The notes under the pieces: model-generated
The model's database searches: none
Told to the model about the DNA's origin: nothing
The model's input: only the letters and a program-made list of their open reading frames with translations
Assembly (NCBI GenBank): GCA_963676075.2
Contig: CAXXNZ010000027.1
Span: 83,589-147,588, forward strand
Origin: JAHJQZ01 sp963676075
Lineage (GTDB): Bacteria > Pseudomonadota > Alphaproteobacteria > Rhizobiales > Devosiaceae
Reading direction: 5' to 3'
Length of the DNA: 64,000 nucleotides
Program-made: the position numbers and the translations under genes
In this document: positions 19,525 through 28,652 of the stretch, piece by piece
How positions within the stretch are numbered: the stretch's first letter is position 1
Layout: each line of letters starts with the position of its first letter

Positions 19525-20709
19525 TCAGGAGACAGCCAACCCCTCGACGCACATGGCAACCCCCATGCCGCCGCCGATGCAAAGCGTCGCCAGACCTTTG
19601 CGGGTCTGACGCCGGTTCATCTCATGCAGCAAGGTGACGAGAATACGTGCGCCGGATGCACCGATCGGGTGGCCGATGGCGATGGCGCCGCCATTGACGT
19701 TCACCTTGTCGGTGCCCCAGCCCATCTCCTGATTAACGGCACAGGCCTGGGCCGCGAACGCCTCGTTGGCCTCGATCAGATCGAGGTCGGCGACGGTCCA
19801 ACCAGCCTTTCCGAGCGCCTTGCGGGAAGCCGGAATCGGACCTGTGCCCATCAGCGCCGGGTCGACGCCGGCGCTCGCCCATGATGCGATACGTGCCAGT
19901 GGTGTGATGCCACGCCGCGCCGCTTCCTCGGCCCGCATCAGCACCACAACCGCTGCGCCATCATTGAGACCGGATGCATTGCCGGCGGTCACCGTGCCGT
20001 CCTTGTCGAAGGCGGGCCGGAGCTTGGTCATGGAGTCGGCATTTGCATCGAGGCGGATGTATTCGTCGGTGTCGACGACGTGCTCGCCCTTGCGCGTCTT
20101 GATCGAAACAGGGACAATTTCGGTTTCGAAGTGCCCTGCCCGCTGCGCCGCCGCCGCCTTGTGCTGCGAGCGCAGGGCGAAAGCGTCCTGCTGGTCGCGG
20201 GTGACCTGGAACTGGCGGGCGACGTTTTCCGCCGTGATCCCCATATGATAGCCGCCGAACACATCGGTAAGGCCATCGACGACCATGGTGTCGGCAAGGC
20301 TCACCTGTCCCATTTTCGCCGGGGAGCGAAGGTTCTGGCAGTGCGGGGCCTGCGACATCGACTCCTGGCCACCAGCAACAACGATATCGGCGTCGCCCAT
20401 CGCGATCTGCTGCATGCCGAGCGCGACGGCCCGCAATCCCGAACCGCAGACCTGGTTGACACCCCAGGCGATCGCCTCCTTACGGGAGCCGGCGTTGATC
20501 GCCGCCTGCCGGGCCGGGTTTTGCCCCTGCCCCGCCGTCAGCACCTGTCCGAGGATGAACTCATCGACCTCCTTCGGGTCAACACCGGCGCGGGCGAGCG
20601 CTTCGGTGATGGCGATGCGGCCAAGTTCATGGGCCGGAAGGCTGGACAACGATCCGAGAAACGAACCGACGGGCGTGCGGGCTGCCGATGCGATGACGAT
20701 ATCAGTCAT
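19525..20709 (-). CDS. Acetyl-CoA C-acetyltransferase (thiolase)
   Basis: A 394-residue biosynthetic/degradative type II thiolase. The acyl-accepting Cys88 is in NQVCGSG, the catalytic His is in [16 protein letters not shown], and the second Cys is in LCIGGGMG near the C-terminus; the length is normal for the family. ATG at 20709 overlaps the CoA-transferase B gene by 8 nt. With that transferase it would convert a 3-oxoacyl-CoA such as acetoacetyl-CoA into acetyl-CoA. A role in beta-ketoadipate or ketone-body degradation is equally compatible with the sequence, so no symbol is given. Confidence 0.92.
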   Translation of the reverse strand: MTDIVIASAARTPVGSFLGSLSSLPAHELGRIAITEALARAGVDPKEVDEFILGQVLTAGQGQNPARQAAINAGSRKEAIAWGVNQVCGSGLRAVALGMQQIAMGDADIVVAGGQESMSQAPHCQNLRSPAKMGQVSLADTMVVDGLTDVFGGYHMGITAENVARQFQVTRDQQDAFALRSQHKAAAAQRAGHFETEIVPVSIKTRKGEHVVDTDEYIRLDANADSMTKLRPAFDKDGTVTAGNASGLNDGAAVVVLMRAEEAARRGITPLARIASWASAGVDPALMGTGPIPASRKALGKAGWTVADLDLIEANEAFAAQACAVNQEMGWGTDKVNVNGGAIAIGHPIGASGARILVTLLHEMNRRQTRKGLATLCIGGGMGVAMCVEGLAVS

Positions 20710-21376
20710 GCTGATCCCCCCAGGACACGAGGATCGGCGACACCTCGAAAGCGGCATCGGTCTTGGCGCGGATTTCGTCGAGCGTGACCCCGGGCGCCAT
20801 TTCGGACAGCTCCATACGGACCTCACCGCGCCGGGCGATTTCGAACACACCAAGATCGGTGATCACCATGTCGGTGACGCGCGTACCGGTCAGCGGCCAG
20901 GTGCACTGCTTCAACAGCTTGGGCTTGTCCTTGGCCGTATGCTCCATGATGACGACGACACGCTTGACGCCGGCGACAAGATCCATGGCACCGCCCATGC
21001 CCCGGGCCATCTTGCCAGGGATGAGCCAGGAGGCGAGATCGCCGTTTTCGGCGACCTGCAGCGCGCCGAGAAAGGCCATGTCGATGTGCCCGCCGCGGAT
21101 CATCCCGAAGCTCTCGGCGCTCGAGAAGTAGCTCGAATGTTCCAGCGCCGAGATCGTCTGCTTGCCGGCATTTATCAGGTCGGCATCCTCCTCGCCCTCA
21201 AACGGGAAAGGTCCCATGCCGAGCATGCCGTTCTCGCTTTCGAGCCGGACATCGATCCCTTCGGGAATGTAATTCGCGACAAGGGTCGGAATGCCAATGC
21301 CGAGATTGACGTAGAACCCGTCTTCGAGTTCCTTCGCAGCCCGTTCGGCCATCTGTTCGCGTGTCCAGGCCATCAT
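20702..21376 (-). CDS. 3-oxoacid CoA-transferase subunit B
   Basis: A 224-residue beta subunit of a class I CoA-transferase. The catalytic Glu lies in the SENGMLGMGP motif around residue 48, where a CoA thioester is formed. The start ATG at 21376 has GGGGAG upstream and overlaps the stop of the alpha subunit gene (ATGA). The pair forms a heteromeric transferase that moves CoA from succinyl-CoA or acyl-CoA to acetoacetate or 3-oxoadipate. The adjacent thiolase cleaves the resulting 3-oxoacyl-CoA. Confidence 0.92.
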   Translation of the reverse strand: MMAWTREQMAERAAKELEDGFYVNLGIGIPTLVANYIPEGIDVRLESENGMLGMGPFPFEGEEDADLINAGKQTISALEHSSYFSSAESFGMIRGGHIDMAFLGALQVAENGDLASWLIPGKMARGMGGAMDLVAGVKRVVVIMEHTAKDKPKLLKQCTWPLTGTRVTDMVITDLGVFEIARRGEVRMELSEMAPGVTLDEIRAKTDAAFEVSPILVSWGDQHD

Positions 21377-22092
21377 GCAAGCTCCCCGGTTTCGGCGCGG
21401 GAACGCACCGTCAGCTTCTCGATGTGTTTGACCGGTTCGGCGATGTGAACGATGCGGTCGACATAGATGCCGGGCGTGTGGACGTGATCGGGATCGAGTT
21501 CGCCCGGCTCGACCAAATGCTCGACTTCCGCCACGGTGACCTTGGCCGCCGCGGCCATCATCGGATTGAAGTTGCGGGCGGTCATCCGGTAGACGAGATT
21601 GCCCTCGGTATCGCCCCTAAAGGCGTGGACCAGCGCCAGATCGGCAGTGAGCGCCGTCTCCATGACATAGTCCTCGCCGTCGAATGTCTGGACTGGCTTG
21701 CCCTCGGCGACGACGGTGCCGACGCCGGATTTGGTGAAAAAGGCCGGAATGCCGGCGCCACCGGCCCGGATACGTTCGGCCAGCGTGCCCTGCGGGTTGA
21801 ACTCGACCTCAAGTTCGCCACTGAGGAACTGCTCGGTGAAGATCTTGTTGTCACCGACATAGGACGCATACATCTTTCTCACCTGCCGGGTTTCGAGCAG
21901 GCGGCCGATGGCGATGCCATCCGTGCCAGCGTCGTTGGAGATCATCACGAGCCCTTTGACGCCAGACTCGTGGACCGCTTCGATCAATGCGTTGGGAATG
22001 CCGCAAAGGCCAAATCCGCCCGACATGATCACCATGTCGTCGCGAAGAAGGCCGGCCAAAGCCTCGGCAGTGCTCCCGAATGCCTTTTGCAT
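21373..22092 (-). CDS. 3-oxoacid CoA-transferase subunit A
   Basis: A 239-residue alpha subunit of the CoA-transferase, with the CoA-binding GGFGLCGIP signature at about residues 25-33. ATG at 22092 is chosen for the GAGGAG ribosome site 7 nt upstream; the in-frame ATG at 22116 has none. It is the first gene of the three-gene operon (A, B, thiolase) and diverges from a PAS-LuxR regulator gene 134 bp away, which may control it. Confidence 0.92.
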   Translation of the reverse strand: MQKAFGSTAEALAGLLRDDMVIMSGGFGLCGIPNALIEAVHESGVKGLVMISNDAGTDGIAIGRLLETRQVRKMYASYVGDNKIFTEQFLSGELEVEFNPQGTLAERIRAGGAGIPAFFTKSGVGTVVAEGKPVQTFDGEDYVMETALTADLALVHAFRGDTEGNLVYRMTARNFNPMMAAAAKVTVAEVEHLVEPGELDPDHVHTPGIYVDRIVHIAEPVKHIEKLTVRSRAETGELA

Positions 22093-22226
22093 GGGAAACT
22101 CCTCGAAAATCCCCATTTAGGGGCGTTTTGCTGTGTTTTTGGCCGGCTTGCAGGAGGAGGTTACGGTCTGGCCTGCATAAGGTGGGAGTGGTATTTATAC
22201 GGCAAAATAGAACGAAGGCCTGTCTG

Positions 22227-22799
22227 ATGCCGGAGCATGGTCACGATGGTGAGGGGAAGCGGTTCGCGCTCGGTGAAATGCCGATACCGCTTGTCTATGC
22301 GAGCTATCGCATCATCAGGGACTGTAATGAGGAATTCCTGGAGCTTTTCGGCTTCGCCCGCGACGGGATCATCGGGCACAGCTTCGCGCAGCTCTATCCA
22401 AAGCTCGCCGATTTCGTGCGTATCGGCGAAATCTGGAAAGCCAACATGGCCGGAAAGCTGATCTATCACGACGAGCGCATCATGCGCGATGTCGGCGGAC
22501 GGCGTTTCTGGTGCCGTGTCAGCGGGCGGACGCGAACGCCTGCCGATCCGTTGGCTGAGGCGGTCTATTGCTTTCAGCCGATGAACCGGGCGGTCAGGAG
22601 CACCGGCAAGGTCAAACTGTCCGACCGTCAGCACCAGATCCTGGCCCTGGTCGCGCAAGGCAAGACCAACGCCGATATCGCTGCCGAAACAGGATTGTCC
22701 CGGCGCACGGTCGAAGCGCACCGCGCACGGCTGATGAAGGCAATCGGGGTTCGCAATGCCGCCGAGCTCATCGCCTGGTTCAGTTCAAACCGGGCCTGA
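22227..22799 (+). CDS. PAS-LuxR family transcriptional regulator
   Basis: A 190-residue regulator. A PAS-like sensor covers about residues 15-110 (CNEEFLELFGFARDGIIG is the typical core) and a LuxR-type helix-turn-helix about 125-188 (LSDRQHQILALVAQGKTNADIA). It lacks a receiver domain, so it probably senses a small ligand or redox state rather than phosphorylation. ATG at 22227 precedes the PAS fold directly. It is divergent from the CoA-transferase/thiolase operon, the usual position for a local activator. Confidence 0.87.
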   Translation: MPEHGHDGEGKRFALGEMPIPLVYASYRIIRDCNEEFLELFGFARDGIIGHSFAQLYPKLADFVRIGEIWKANMAGKLIYHDERIMRDVGGRRFWCRVSGRTRTPADPLAEAVYCFQPMNRAVRSTGKVKLSDRQHQILALVAQGKTNADIAAETGLSRRTVEAHRARLMKAIGVRNAAELIAWFSSNRA

Positions 22800-22965
22800 C
22801 GGTGACGATTGCGCGTGTGTGCACGATACCCGGTGGAACAGTCCCCGGTTGCGTAGATGCCCTCCTCCCCAATCTTGAGGCAAGAAGGCCAAGATGGATC
22901 AGTGATACGCCTAAGCGGGACAGAGTGGTGCGGATTATCAAGCGCTACCGGGATCGCGACAAGAA

Positions 22966-22999
22966 TTTGCTCCCAGCGACACGAGCCGCCGGGAGCAAA
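22966..22999. terminator. Inverted repeat downstream of the OmpA-like gene
   Basis: A 9-bp stem (TTTGCTCCC at 22966-22974 with its complement at 22991-22999) and 16-nt loop, placed 22 nt after the minus-strand OmpA-like stop. The T-tract is short and interrupted, so termination may be weak. The rest of 22800-23020 shows nothing recognisable. Confidence 0.5.
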
Positions 23000-23020
23000 C
23001 TGGTTTCTGATGGTTTCGGC

Positions 23021-25288
23021 TCAGCCGGCGATGTAGCCGGATGACGCCGGGGCAACGAGCGGCGTGATGCGGCGTATGGTGACCCGCCGGTTGACGCGCT
23101 CGGGCGCATCCGTCAGCACCTTCAGGTAACGCTCGCCATAGCCCTGGGTCGCGATGTTTTCCGGTGGGACGCCGAAGACTTCGGTCAGGGCAATGGCCAC
23201 CGAATAGGCGCGCTCGTCCGACAGGATCAGGTTTGCATAGTCGCTCCCCACCGCGTCGGTGTGCCCTTCGATCAGGAACGTCTCGGCGGGGTTCTCATCG
23301 ATCAGACGCAACATGGCATTTGCCACGATGCTCAGCGCCCCGAGCTGATCGGGCGGGATGCCGGCAGAACCGAAATCAAAGGTCAGGTTGCCGATCTCGA
23401 GCCGGCGGACCATGTCGCGCACGCGGGCAGACCGTTTGACCTCGTCGATCGAATAGAGCCGCTTGACCTTCTCGACGGGCGGCGCATCAAGGAAGAGCGT
23501 GAGCGCGTCGAGATCCGCCCGCTGGGCATCGAGCACATAGTCTTCGGGCGGGATATTGAGATTGAGCGGGGGCAAGCTTTCCGCCGGATCAACCCAGTCG
23601 GAAACAGTGTCGTCGTAGGTTTCGGGCGTGTAGGCCAGGATGGCCTCATTGCCGTTCTGGTCGAAATGCGACCGACGCAGGACATCGCCATAGCGGTCAT
23701 AGATCGTCACCAGCCGCGTCCCGTTCGCACGGACGATCGTCTCACGCGTCCGGTTCCGCGGCAGCTGCTCGACATAGCGCTCATCGGCGCCATAGGAGAG
23801 CCGATTGTCCGACTGGTTCGAGATGAACAGCTGGTTGTTGAACTTGAAGACAATCCGCGGCCCCGACTGGTCGACCACCTCGGCATTGGCCGGCTGTTCC
23901 TGCATTTTCGGACCAGACGTATCAACGCTGATGGCCGATTTGGCTTCGGTGCCCTGTTCGGTTTCAATCGAGGGAATGTCCTCCGGTGCAACGTCGGCCT
24001 GGGCATCGGCGTCGCTCTGAGGCGGCGCTTCCGCCGTCGCCGGCTCAACCGGCTCGGACGGGGCAGGCTCAGTCGACGTTTCGAGTTTCTGGGCGTCCTT
24101 GGCGCTGTCGAGCAACGGCGCCTGTTCGGCCTCCGGCACAGCCGGTTCGGCAGGCTTGGCATCCGCACTCATCGGCTCGGCTTCCGGCGTCAAACCCACC
24201 CCATAGGCGCTAAGGCACGACTCGATGTCGCTGGCGCCGTCCTGTTCGCAAAGGGCCGAGATGTCGTTGCGTGCCGCCTCAAGGGCCTTGCGTGCCGCCT
24301 CGGCTTCCGGCGTTGATGCGGTGGAATTTGCCAGCTGCCTGTTAGCGTCTTCGTAGGTTGCAATCGCCTGGCTGAGCTCGCGCGGCAGCGGCGTTCCCTT
24401 GGGATTGACGACAACCTCGCCCTTGGCATCGCCCTCCTGCGTGGCAGGCGCCTCAGGAGCAGTGTCCATCGTATCGTCCGCGACGGCGGCAGGCTCATCC
24501 GCTCCGCTATCGTCGAGGTTTTCTGCGGGTTCGGCGACCGCGGGTTCCGCCGGCTCAGGTTTCGCCTCGGGCTGAGGCGTCTCAGTCTGATCCGCTTCCT
24601 GATCCGCTTCGGGCTGCGCGGCGCTCTCCGCCTGAGGTTCGGTCGGCTGAGGCTCGACGGCGACAGGTTCGGCCACAGGCGTCAGTTCGATGCCGAACTG
24701 CGCAAGACAGGCCGCTGTGTCGGGCTGCCCGATCTGGGCGCATTGTTCTTCGACCGCCTTCAAGGCGTTCGCGACGCTGTCCTTCAGCTCGCCAGTCTCG
24801 CCGCCTTGCACGGTGGCTTCGGCATAGGCTGAGTTGCTCGCTTCGTAATTTGCGACAGCATCAAGCAGCGGCTGCGGCGGTGTTGGTGCCTCGGCCGGTG
24901 CCGGCGACTGGACATCTTCGGCCGGCGGGCTTTCCGTCGGCGGCTGGTCTGCGGCGACCGCCGGTTCCCCGGAGGTTCCGCTTTCTATCGCTGCAACGCA
25001 GGCCTCTACGTCGTCCTGCCCAAGCACACCGCACAACCTGGCAACCTCTCCTTTGGCGGCATCAAGTTTTGCCTGAGCGCCCTCGACGTCTCCATCGGAT
25101 GCCTGAACGGCTTCAAGATCGGACTGAGCCTGCCGGTAAGCGGCGATGGCCGCGGTGATGTCGGTCGCTTCTGCCTGAGCAACCAGTCTGCTTTCCGCGC
25201 TATCTTCGGCGAAAACGGCAGTCGCGGAACTCTGGCAAAATGCAAGTGTCAACGCGGCTGCGGCGATGCGAATTCCTGAGTGTCCCAT
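23021..25288 (-). CDS. OmpA-family outer-membrane/peptidoglycan-linked protein with triple C-x10-C modules
   Basis: A 755-residue exported protein. The signal peptide ends near residue 27 (VFA-ED). Three related ~65-residue modules follow (about 43-104, 139-204, 301-369), each ending in a Cys pair spaced C-x10-C (86/97, 183/194, 347/358). They are separated by long acidic Pro/Glu/Ala-rich linkers. A conserved region precedes the C-terminal OmpA domain (about 630-740), which has the peptidoglycan-binding GHTDAVG and LSDERA segments (Asp678, Arg693). It probably ties the outer membrane or a periplasmic complex to peptidoglycan. An exact EcfG-type promoter lies 51 nt upstream, so it should be stress-induced. 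Confidence 0.85.
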   Translation of the reverse strand: MGHSGIRIAAAALTLAFCQSSATAVFAEDSAESRLVAQAEATDITAAIAAYRQAQSDLEAVQASDGDVEGAQAKLDAAKGEVARLCGVLGQDDVEACVAAIESGTSGEPAVAADQPPTESPPAEDVQSPAPAEAPTPPQPLLDAVANYEASNSAYAEATVQGGETGELKDSVANALKAVEEQCAQIGQPDTAACLAQFGIELTPVAEPVAVEPQPTEPQAESAAQPEADQEADQTETPQPEAKPEPAEPAVAEPAENLDDSGADEPAAVADDTMDTAPEAPATQEGDAKGEVVVNPKGTPLPRELSQAIATYEDANRQLANSTASTPEAEAARKALEAARNDISALCEQDGASDIESCLSAYGVGLTPEAEPMSADAKPAEPAVPEAEQAPLLDSAKDAQKLETSTEPAPSEPVEPATAEAPPQSDADAQADVAPEDIPSIETEQGTEAKSAISVDTSGPKMQEQPANAEVVDQSGPRIVFKFNNQLFISNQSDNRLSYGADERYVEQLPRNRTRETIVRANGTRLVTIYDRYGDVLRRSHFDQNGNEAILAYTPETYDDTVSDWVDPAESLPPLNLNIPPEDYVLDAQRADLDALTLFLDAPPVEKVKRLYSIDEVKRSARVRDMVRRLEIGNLTFDFGSAGIPPDQLGALSIVANAMLRLIDENPAETFLIEGHTDAVGSDYANLILSDERAYSVAIALTEVFGVPPENIATQGYGERYLKVLTDAPERVNRRVTIRRITPLVAPASSGYIAG

Positions 25289-25338
25289 TGCCCTATCCTG
25301 AAGTCCCTTGAAAACGGTTGAAGTTTATTCATTACGTA

Positions 25339-25363
25339 AACGTCTCGATGACGCTTTTGTTCC
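25339..25363 (-). promoter_or_regulatory. EcfG (general stress sigma) promoter of the OmpA-like gene
   Basis: Exact GGAAC-N16-CGTT on the minus strand, ending 51 nt before the start codon at 25288. Confidence 0.85.
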
Positions 25364-25573
25364 TCAACAGGCTTCCGGTGCCGATCCGGCTCGACCGCTG
25401 AGGTCAGGTCCCTCAATCCCTGGTGCAACTTGCCGGACGGCGCATTCGAATGCTCCGTACCGAGCACCGTCGCTCTATCGGATCAGAACAAGTGAGCGTA
25501 TTGTGGACACGCCTTGCTGGTATGGCTCGTTCCTCACACGCGACGCGGCGATCACCGCCTATGTTGCCTGTCG

Positions 25574-25599
25574 GGAACCATGAAGCGCCGTCGCTCGTT
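25574..25599 (+). promoter_or_regulatory. EcfG promoter upstream of the BON gene
   Basis: Exact GGAAC-N17-CGTT. It is about 225 nt before the BON start, the longest distance among the sites here. Confidence 0.7.
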
Positions 25600-25823
25600 T
25601 GAGTTGCAAGCGAGATACCAAGGCGCGGTTCAGGCGAAAGCGGGAATGAGGAGGCGGTCTTATCCGAGACCCCCGCTTCCAGAGTCGCCGGACCGGCCCC
25701 ATGGTGTTTCGCCAACACGCGTACCAGCCCGCGCAATCTGGGGATTTGCGAATGCGATCCGCGCGGCAGCGAACGGCAGAAGGTCCTCGTTTCGGCGATG
25801 GACCCAAAAAGAAAGAGAACGTC

Positions 25824-26102
25824 ATGACAATCAGCAACACGAAGCCCATCGACGCCACCGAGGAGGACGAGACCGACTTAAGACTGGTCGAAGCAGCCAA
25901 GGCGCGACTGAAGTCGGACCCAATGGTCAATGAGGCGAGGATACGCATTTCCGCTGCAGCCGGGCGGGTGACGCTCGAGGGCCGGGTGACCGATCAATGG
26001 AGCAAGGACCGGATCGAGACCGCACTCGCCGCCCTCGATGGCATTTCGGAGATCGACAACCAGATCGAGGTCAAGCACATCATCATTTACGGTCAGTCCT
26101 GA
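25824..26102 (+). CDS. BON-domain protein
   Basis: A 92-residue protein made almost entirely of one BON domain (about residues 20-85), with the typical VTLEGRVTDQW segment. BON domains bind phospholipid or peptidoglycan, and such proteins are frequent stress-induced envelope or cytoplasmic factors. No signal peptide is visible. ATG at 25824 is used; earlier in-frame ATGs read through low-complexity Arg-rich sequence. An exact EcfG promoter lies upstream. It is convergent with the YihY gene. Confidence 0.85.
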   Translation: MTISNTKPIDATEEDETDLRLVEAAKARLKSDPMVNEARIRISAAAGRVTLEGRVTDQWSKDRIETALAALDGISEIDNQIEVKHIIIYGQS

Positions 26103-26154
26103 TCCGTAACTTCAAGATGCGCCTGCCCGGGCCAGCAGCACACACTCCGGGCAT

Positions 26155-27156
26155 TCAAGACCCCAGGGTATCGGCCACGTAGGCGCCGCGCTCGCCCAAA
26201 GGCATGGCGGGAGGCGTTGTCGAATCGACAGCTGTCTGGCGTTCGATTTCCGCATTCAGCTTGCCACCAGTGACGACGGCGATGGTGGAAAACCACATCC
26301 ATGTCAGGAAGCCGATCAGGGCGCCGAGCGAACCATAGGTTGCGCTGTAATTGCCAAAATTGGCGACGTACCACGAAAACAACACAGAGATGATCAGCAC
26401 GACGACGATGGCGAAGATGGCGCCCGGCGTTATCCAGGTCCAACGCGCATCCTTGCGACTCGGTCCCCAACGGTAGAGGGCGGCAAGGGCAAGCAGCAGA
26501 AGTGCGCCCAGCAGGGCAAAGCTCAGCAGACGAACGGCCCATCCCGCCGTGTTGATGATCGGCAGAAATGTCAGAACCGCCGGCAGGACCACGACGACGA
26601 CCAGTGCCACGGCGGCGAGTACCGATGCCGCAACCGTGAAGGAAAGAACGACGGCGATGCGTTTGATCGGCCCGCGCTTTTCGGTCTCGCCATAGGCAAC
26701 GTTCATCGCATCGAACAGCCCATTAATCCCCAAACTCGCACTCCAGATGGCAATGGCGAGACCGACGACCAGCGTCCAGCCGAGGGTCTGGTCGCTCTGG
26801 CTGGCAATGCGCTCAAGCTGCGACCGGATCAGGTCGAGCCCGCCGGCCGGAACCATGCCCTGGAACAGCGAGACCTGGGACGGAATTGCCTCGGGGCCGG
26901 AAAACAGTCCGTAGATCGAGACGATCGTGCTGAGCGACGGCACAAGGGCAATCAGCATGTAGAGGGTAACGCCGGCAGAGATCAGCATGACCCTGTCGGC
27001 AAAAAAACCCTTCACCGTTCGTTTGATGATGTGCAGCCAACCTTTGAAGGGAATGGCGCGCGGACGCTCGGCCTCACGCCCGACACCGGCACGGCTGACC
27101 TCGGTCACCAACTGCGCGCGGTCCTGGGGTTCGGCTTGTTCTTCGTGATCAGACAT
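26155..27156 (-). CDS. YihY/BrkB-family inner-membrane protein
   Basis: A 333-residue membrane protein of the YihY/virulence factor BrkB family (formerly called ribonuclease BN). It has six predicted helices between about residues 55 and 300 and the family segment SLGINGLFDAMNVAYGE (about 154-170). Its transport or envelope function is not established. The minus-strand EcfG promoter at 27166-27190 is directly upstream, back-to-back with the plus-strand promoter of the AI-2E transporter gene, so the two membrane proteins should be co-induced. Confidence 0.88.
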   Translation of the reverse strand: MSDHEEQAEPQDRAQLVTEVSRAGVGREAERPRAIPFKGWLHIIKRTVKGFFADRVMLISAGVTLYMLIALVPSLSTIVSIYGLFSGPEAIPSQVSLFQGMVPAGGLDLIRSQLERIASQSDQTLGWTLVVGLAIAIWSASLGINGLFDAMNVAYGETEKRGPIKRIAVVLSFTVAASVLAAVALVVVVVLPAVLTFLPIINTAGWAVRLLSFALLGALLLLALAALYRWGPSRKDARWTWITPGAIFAIVVVLIISVLFSWYVANFGNYSATYGSLGALIGFLTWMWFSTIAVVTGGKLNAEIERQTAVDSTTPPAMPLGERGAYVADTLGS

Positions 27157-27165
27157 CAGTGTAGT

Positions 27166-27190
27166 AACGCTTTTCCGCCCAACCCGTTCC
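27166..27190 (-). promoter_or_regulatory. EcfG promoter of the YihY gene
   Basis: Exact GGAAC-N16-CGTT on the minus strand. The -10 element is only 9 nt from the start codon at 27156, so the transcript has almost no leader. Confidence 0.85.
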
Positions 27191-27199
27191 CGAGGAATG

Positions 27200-27224
27200 G
27201 GAACAAGACCTCCGCCTGCCCGTT
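27200..27224 (+). promoter_or_regulatory. EcfG promoter of the AI-2E transporter gene
   Basis: Exact GGAAC-N16-CGTT on the plus strand, 62 nt before the ATG at 27287 and 9 bp from the opposing YihY promoter. Confidence 0.85.
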
Positions 27225-27286
27225 AGTTCCCTGACACTTCATGATTTCGCTGCTTCGGGCAAGCCGAAGACAGATCGGGGGCACAG

Positions 27287-28285
27287 ATGCGGATTGCGTT
27301 GTTGGGTGTGGGGCTGCTGGTGCTCTGGCAGGCGGGTGGCATGCTGCTGCTCGTGTTCGCAGCCTGTCTGGTCGCCGTGGTCCTGCATGCACTGTCGCGC
27401 CCCTTGGCCCGGTTTGCGCCTATGGCCCATGGCTATGCACTCGCCATCACCGTGATCGCCATCCTGGGGGCAATGGCCGCTGCCATTGCCTTTCTGGGGG
27501 TGCAGATCAGAGGAGATTTCGAGTTTCTGGTCGCGGAAGTCCCGAAAACACTCGACCGGGAGCTTGGCCGGATCGGGATCGACACAAGCGCCATAGACCT
27601 CGGCAAACTCGACTCCGGCAGCTGGACGGGCATGCTTGGCGGTCTCGCCAACTACACCGGCGCAGCCGTCAGCGTGGCGATGAACACGTTTCTTGTAGTG
27701 GTCGGCGGCGTGTTCCTTGCAGCCCAGCCCCGGCTCTACCGCCATATCGTGGTGTATCTGTTTCCAAAAAGGATGTGTCGCACGACGCTTTCGGTGCTCA
27801 ACAACACGGGCGCCGCTCTCAGGCGCTGGATGCTGGGACAGATCCTGCTCATGGCCGGCATCGGCGTGATCACCACGCTGGGGTTGATGTTGATCGGCGT
27901 GCCGTCTGCGCTGGGGCTTGGCATCCTGGCCGCATTTCTCGAGTTCATCCCTGTCGCCGGCCCGGTCATTGCAGCCGTTCCCGGCGTGCTGGTCGGTTTC
28001 TCCAACGGGTTTGACGTCGGGATGTGGACGCTTGCGCTCTATATTGGCGTTCAGCAGATCGAAAGCAGCTTCGTCATCCCGATGGTCCAGCGACACACCG
28101 TCAGTCTCGCGCCGGCGCTCGGCCTGCTTGCCATCATCGTGTTCGGCTTCTGGTTCGGCGCGCTCGGCGTCATGCTCTCGGCGCCGCTGGCGGTCTTTCT
28201 GCAGGTGTTGGTGGCCCAGCTCTACTCCCGCGACCTGCTCGGTTGGAAGATCGATATCCCGGGGACAGCGCGCGCTGGACAGTGA
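27287..28285 (+). CDS. AI-2E-family transporter
   Basis: A 332-residue membrane protein of the AI-2E (TqsA/PerM) family. It has about seven to eight helices, a soluble segment at about 85-130, and the family end motif FGFWFGALGVMLSAPLAVFLQVLV (residues roughly 285-308). Family members export signals, act as Na+/H+ antiporters, or have unknown substrates; the sequence does not decide. The N-terminus is short: the first helix starts at once after Met at 27287. A strong hairpin terminator lies about 140 nt after the stop. Confidence 0.85.
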   Translation: MRIALLGVGLLVLWQAGGMLLLVFAACLVAVVLHALSRPLARFAPMAHGYALAITVIAILGAMAAAIAFLGVQIRGDFEFLVAEVPKTLDRELGRIGIDTSAIDLGKLDSGSWTGMLGGLANYTGAAVSVAMNTFLVVVGGVFLAAQPRLYRHIVVYLFPKRMCRTTLSVLNNTGAALRRWMLGQILLMAGIGVITTLGLMLIGVPSALGLGILAAFLEFIPVAGPVIAAVPGVLVGFSNGFDVGMWTLALYIGVQQIESSFVIPMVQRHTVSLAPALGLLAIIVFGFWFGALGVMLSAPLAVFLQVLVAQLYSRDLLGWKIDIPGTARAGQ

Positions 28286-28652
28286 TGCCGCCAGCCCTTG
28301 GCCGTTCGCTTTTCGCGGCAGGCGTCTGAGGTGTGGCTTTGCAGCCAAGCCATTCGATCGACGACAGATCGCACCAGGCGATCTGGACGGTCACGGTTCG
28401 GACTGAGTTATGGCGCAGATAAAAAAGCAGCAGGTCAGGCGTTGGTTTGCCTGACCTGCTGCATTTGTCTTTGCCCCTGCCCGGCGCCGTCTGCGGATCA
28501 CCAAGGCTATTGTACGGGAGTGTTGGCTGCGGGGTCGACCGGCGCCTGCTCGATCGTCTCTGTCCCCTGACGGTGGTGTCGGCCGACTGCATGTCAGGCG
28601 GAGATTGGATGTTCGGGAAGTTTCGAGGCCCCGGCTCGCGCGGTTCAGGACT
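28286..28652. other. Gene-free stretch between convergent genes
   Basis: Contains the hairpin at 28421-28466 and otherwise nothing I can assign. Confidence 0.5.
28421..28466. terminator. Bidirectional intrinsic terminator
   Basis: A perfect 14-bp stem (28427-28440 with 28449-28462) and 8-nt loop, flanked by six A on the left (a T-tract for minus-strand transcripts) and ATTT on the right. It serves the AI-2E gene and the minus-strand small membrane protein. Confidence 0.85.

Larger units (their letters stand above)
25289..25823. other. Non-coding stretch with two EcfG-type promoters
   Basis: A 535-bp gap between the divergent OmpA-like and BON genes. Apart from the promoters at 25339-25363 (minus) and 25574-25599 (plus) I see no credible gene; frames across it have no family features. 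The leader before the BON gene would be about 215 nt, long enough for an untranslated regulatory element, but none is recognised. Confidence 0.5.

Noticed and set aside
23900..24960. Repetitive Pro/Glu/Ala-coding sequence as a possible CRISPR or tandem DNA repeat
   Set aside because: It is in-frame low-complexity linker coding sequence of the OmpA-like protein; units vary in length and there are no regular spacers.
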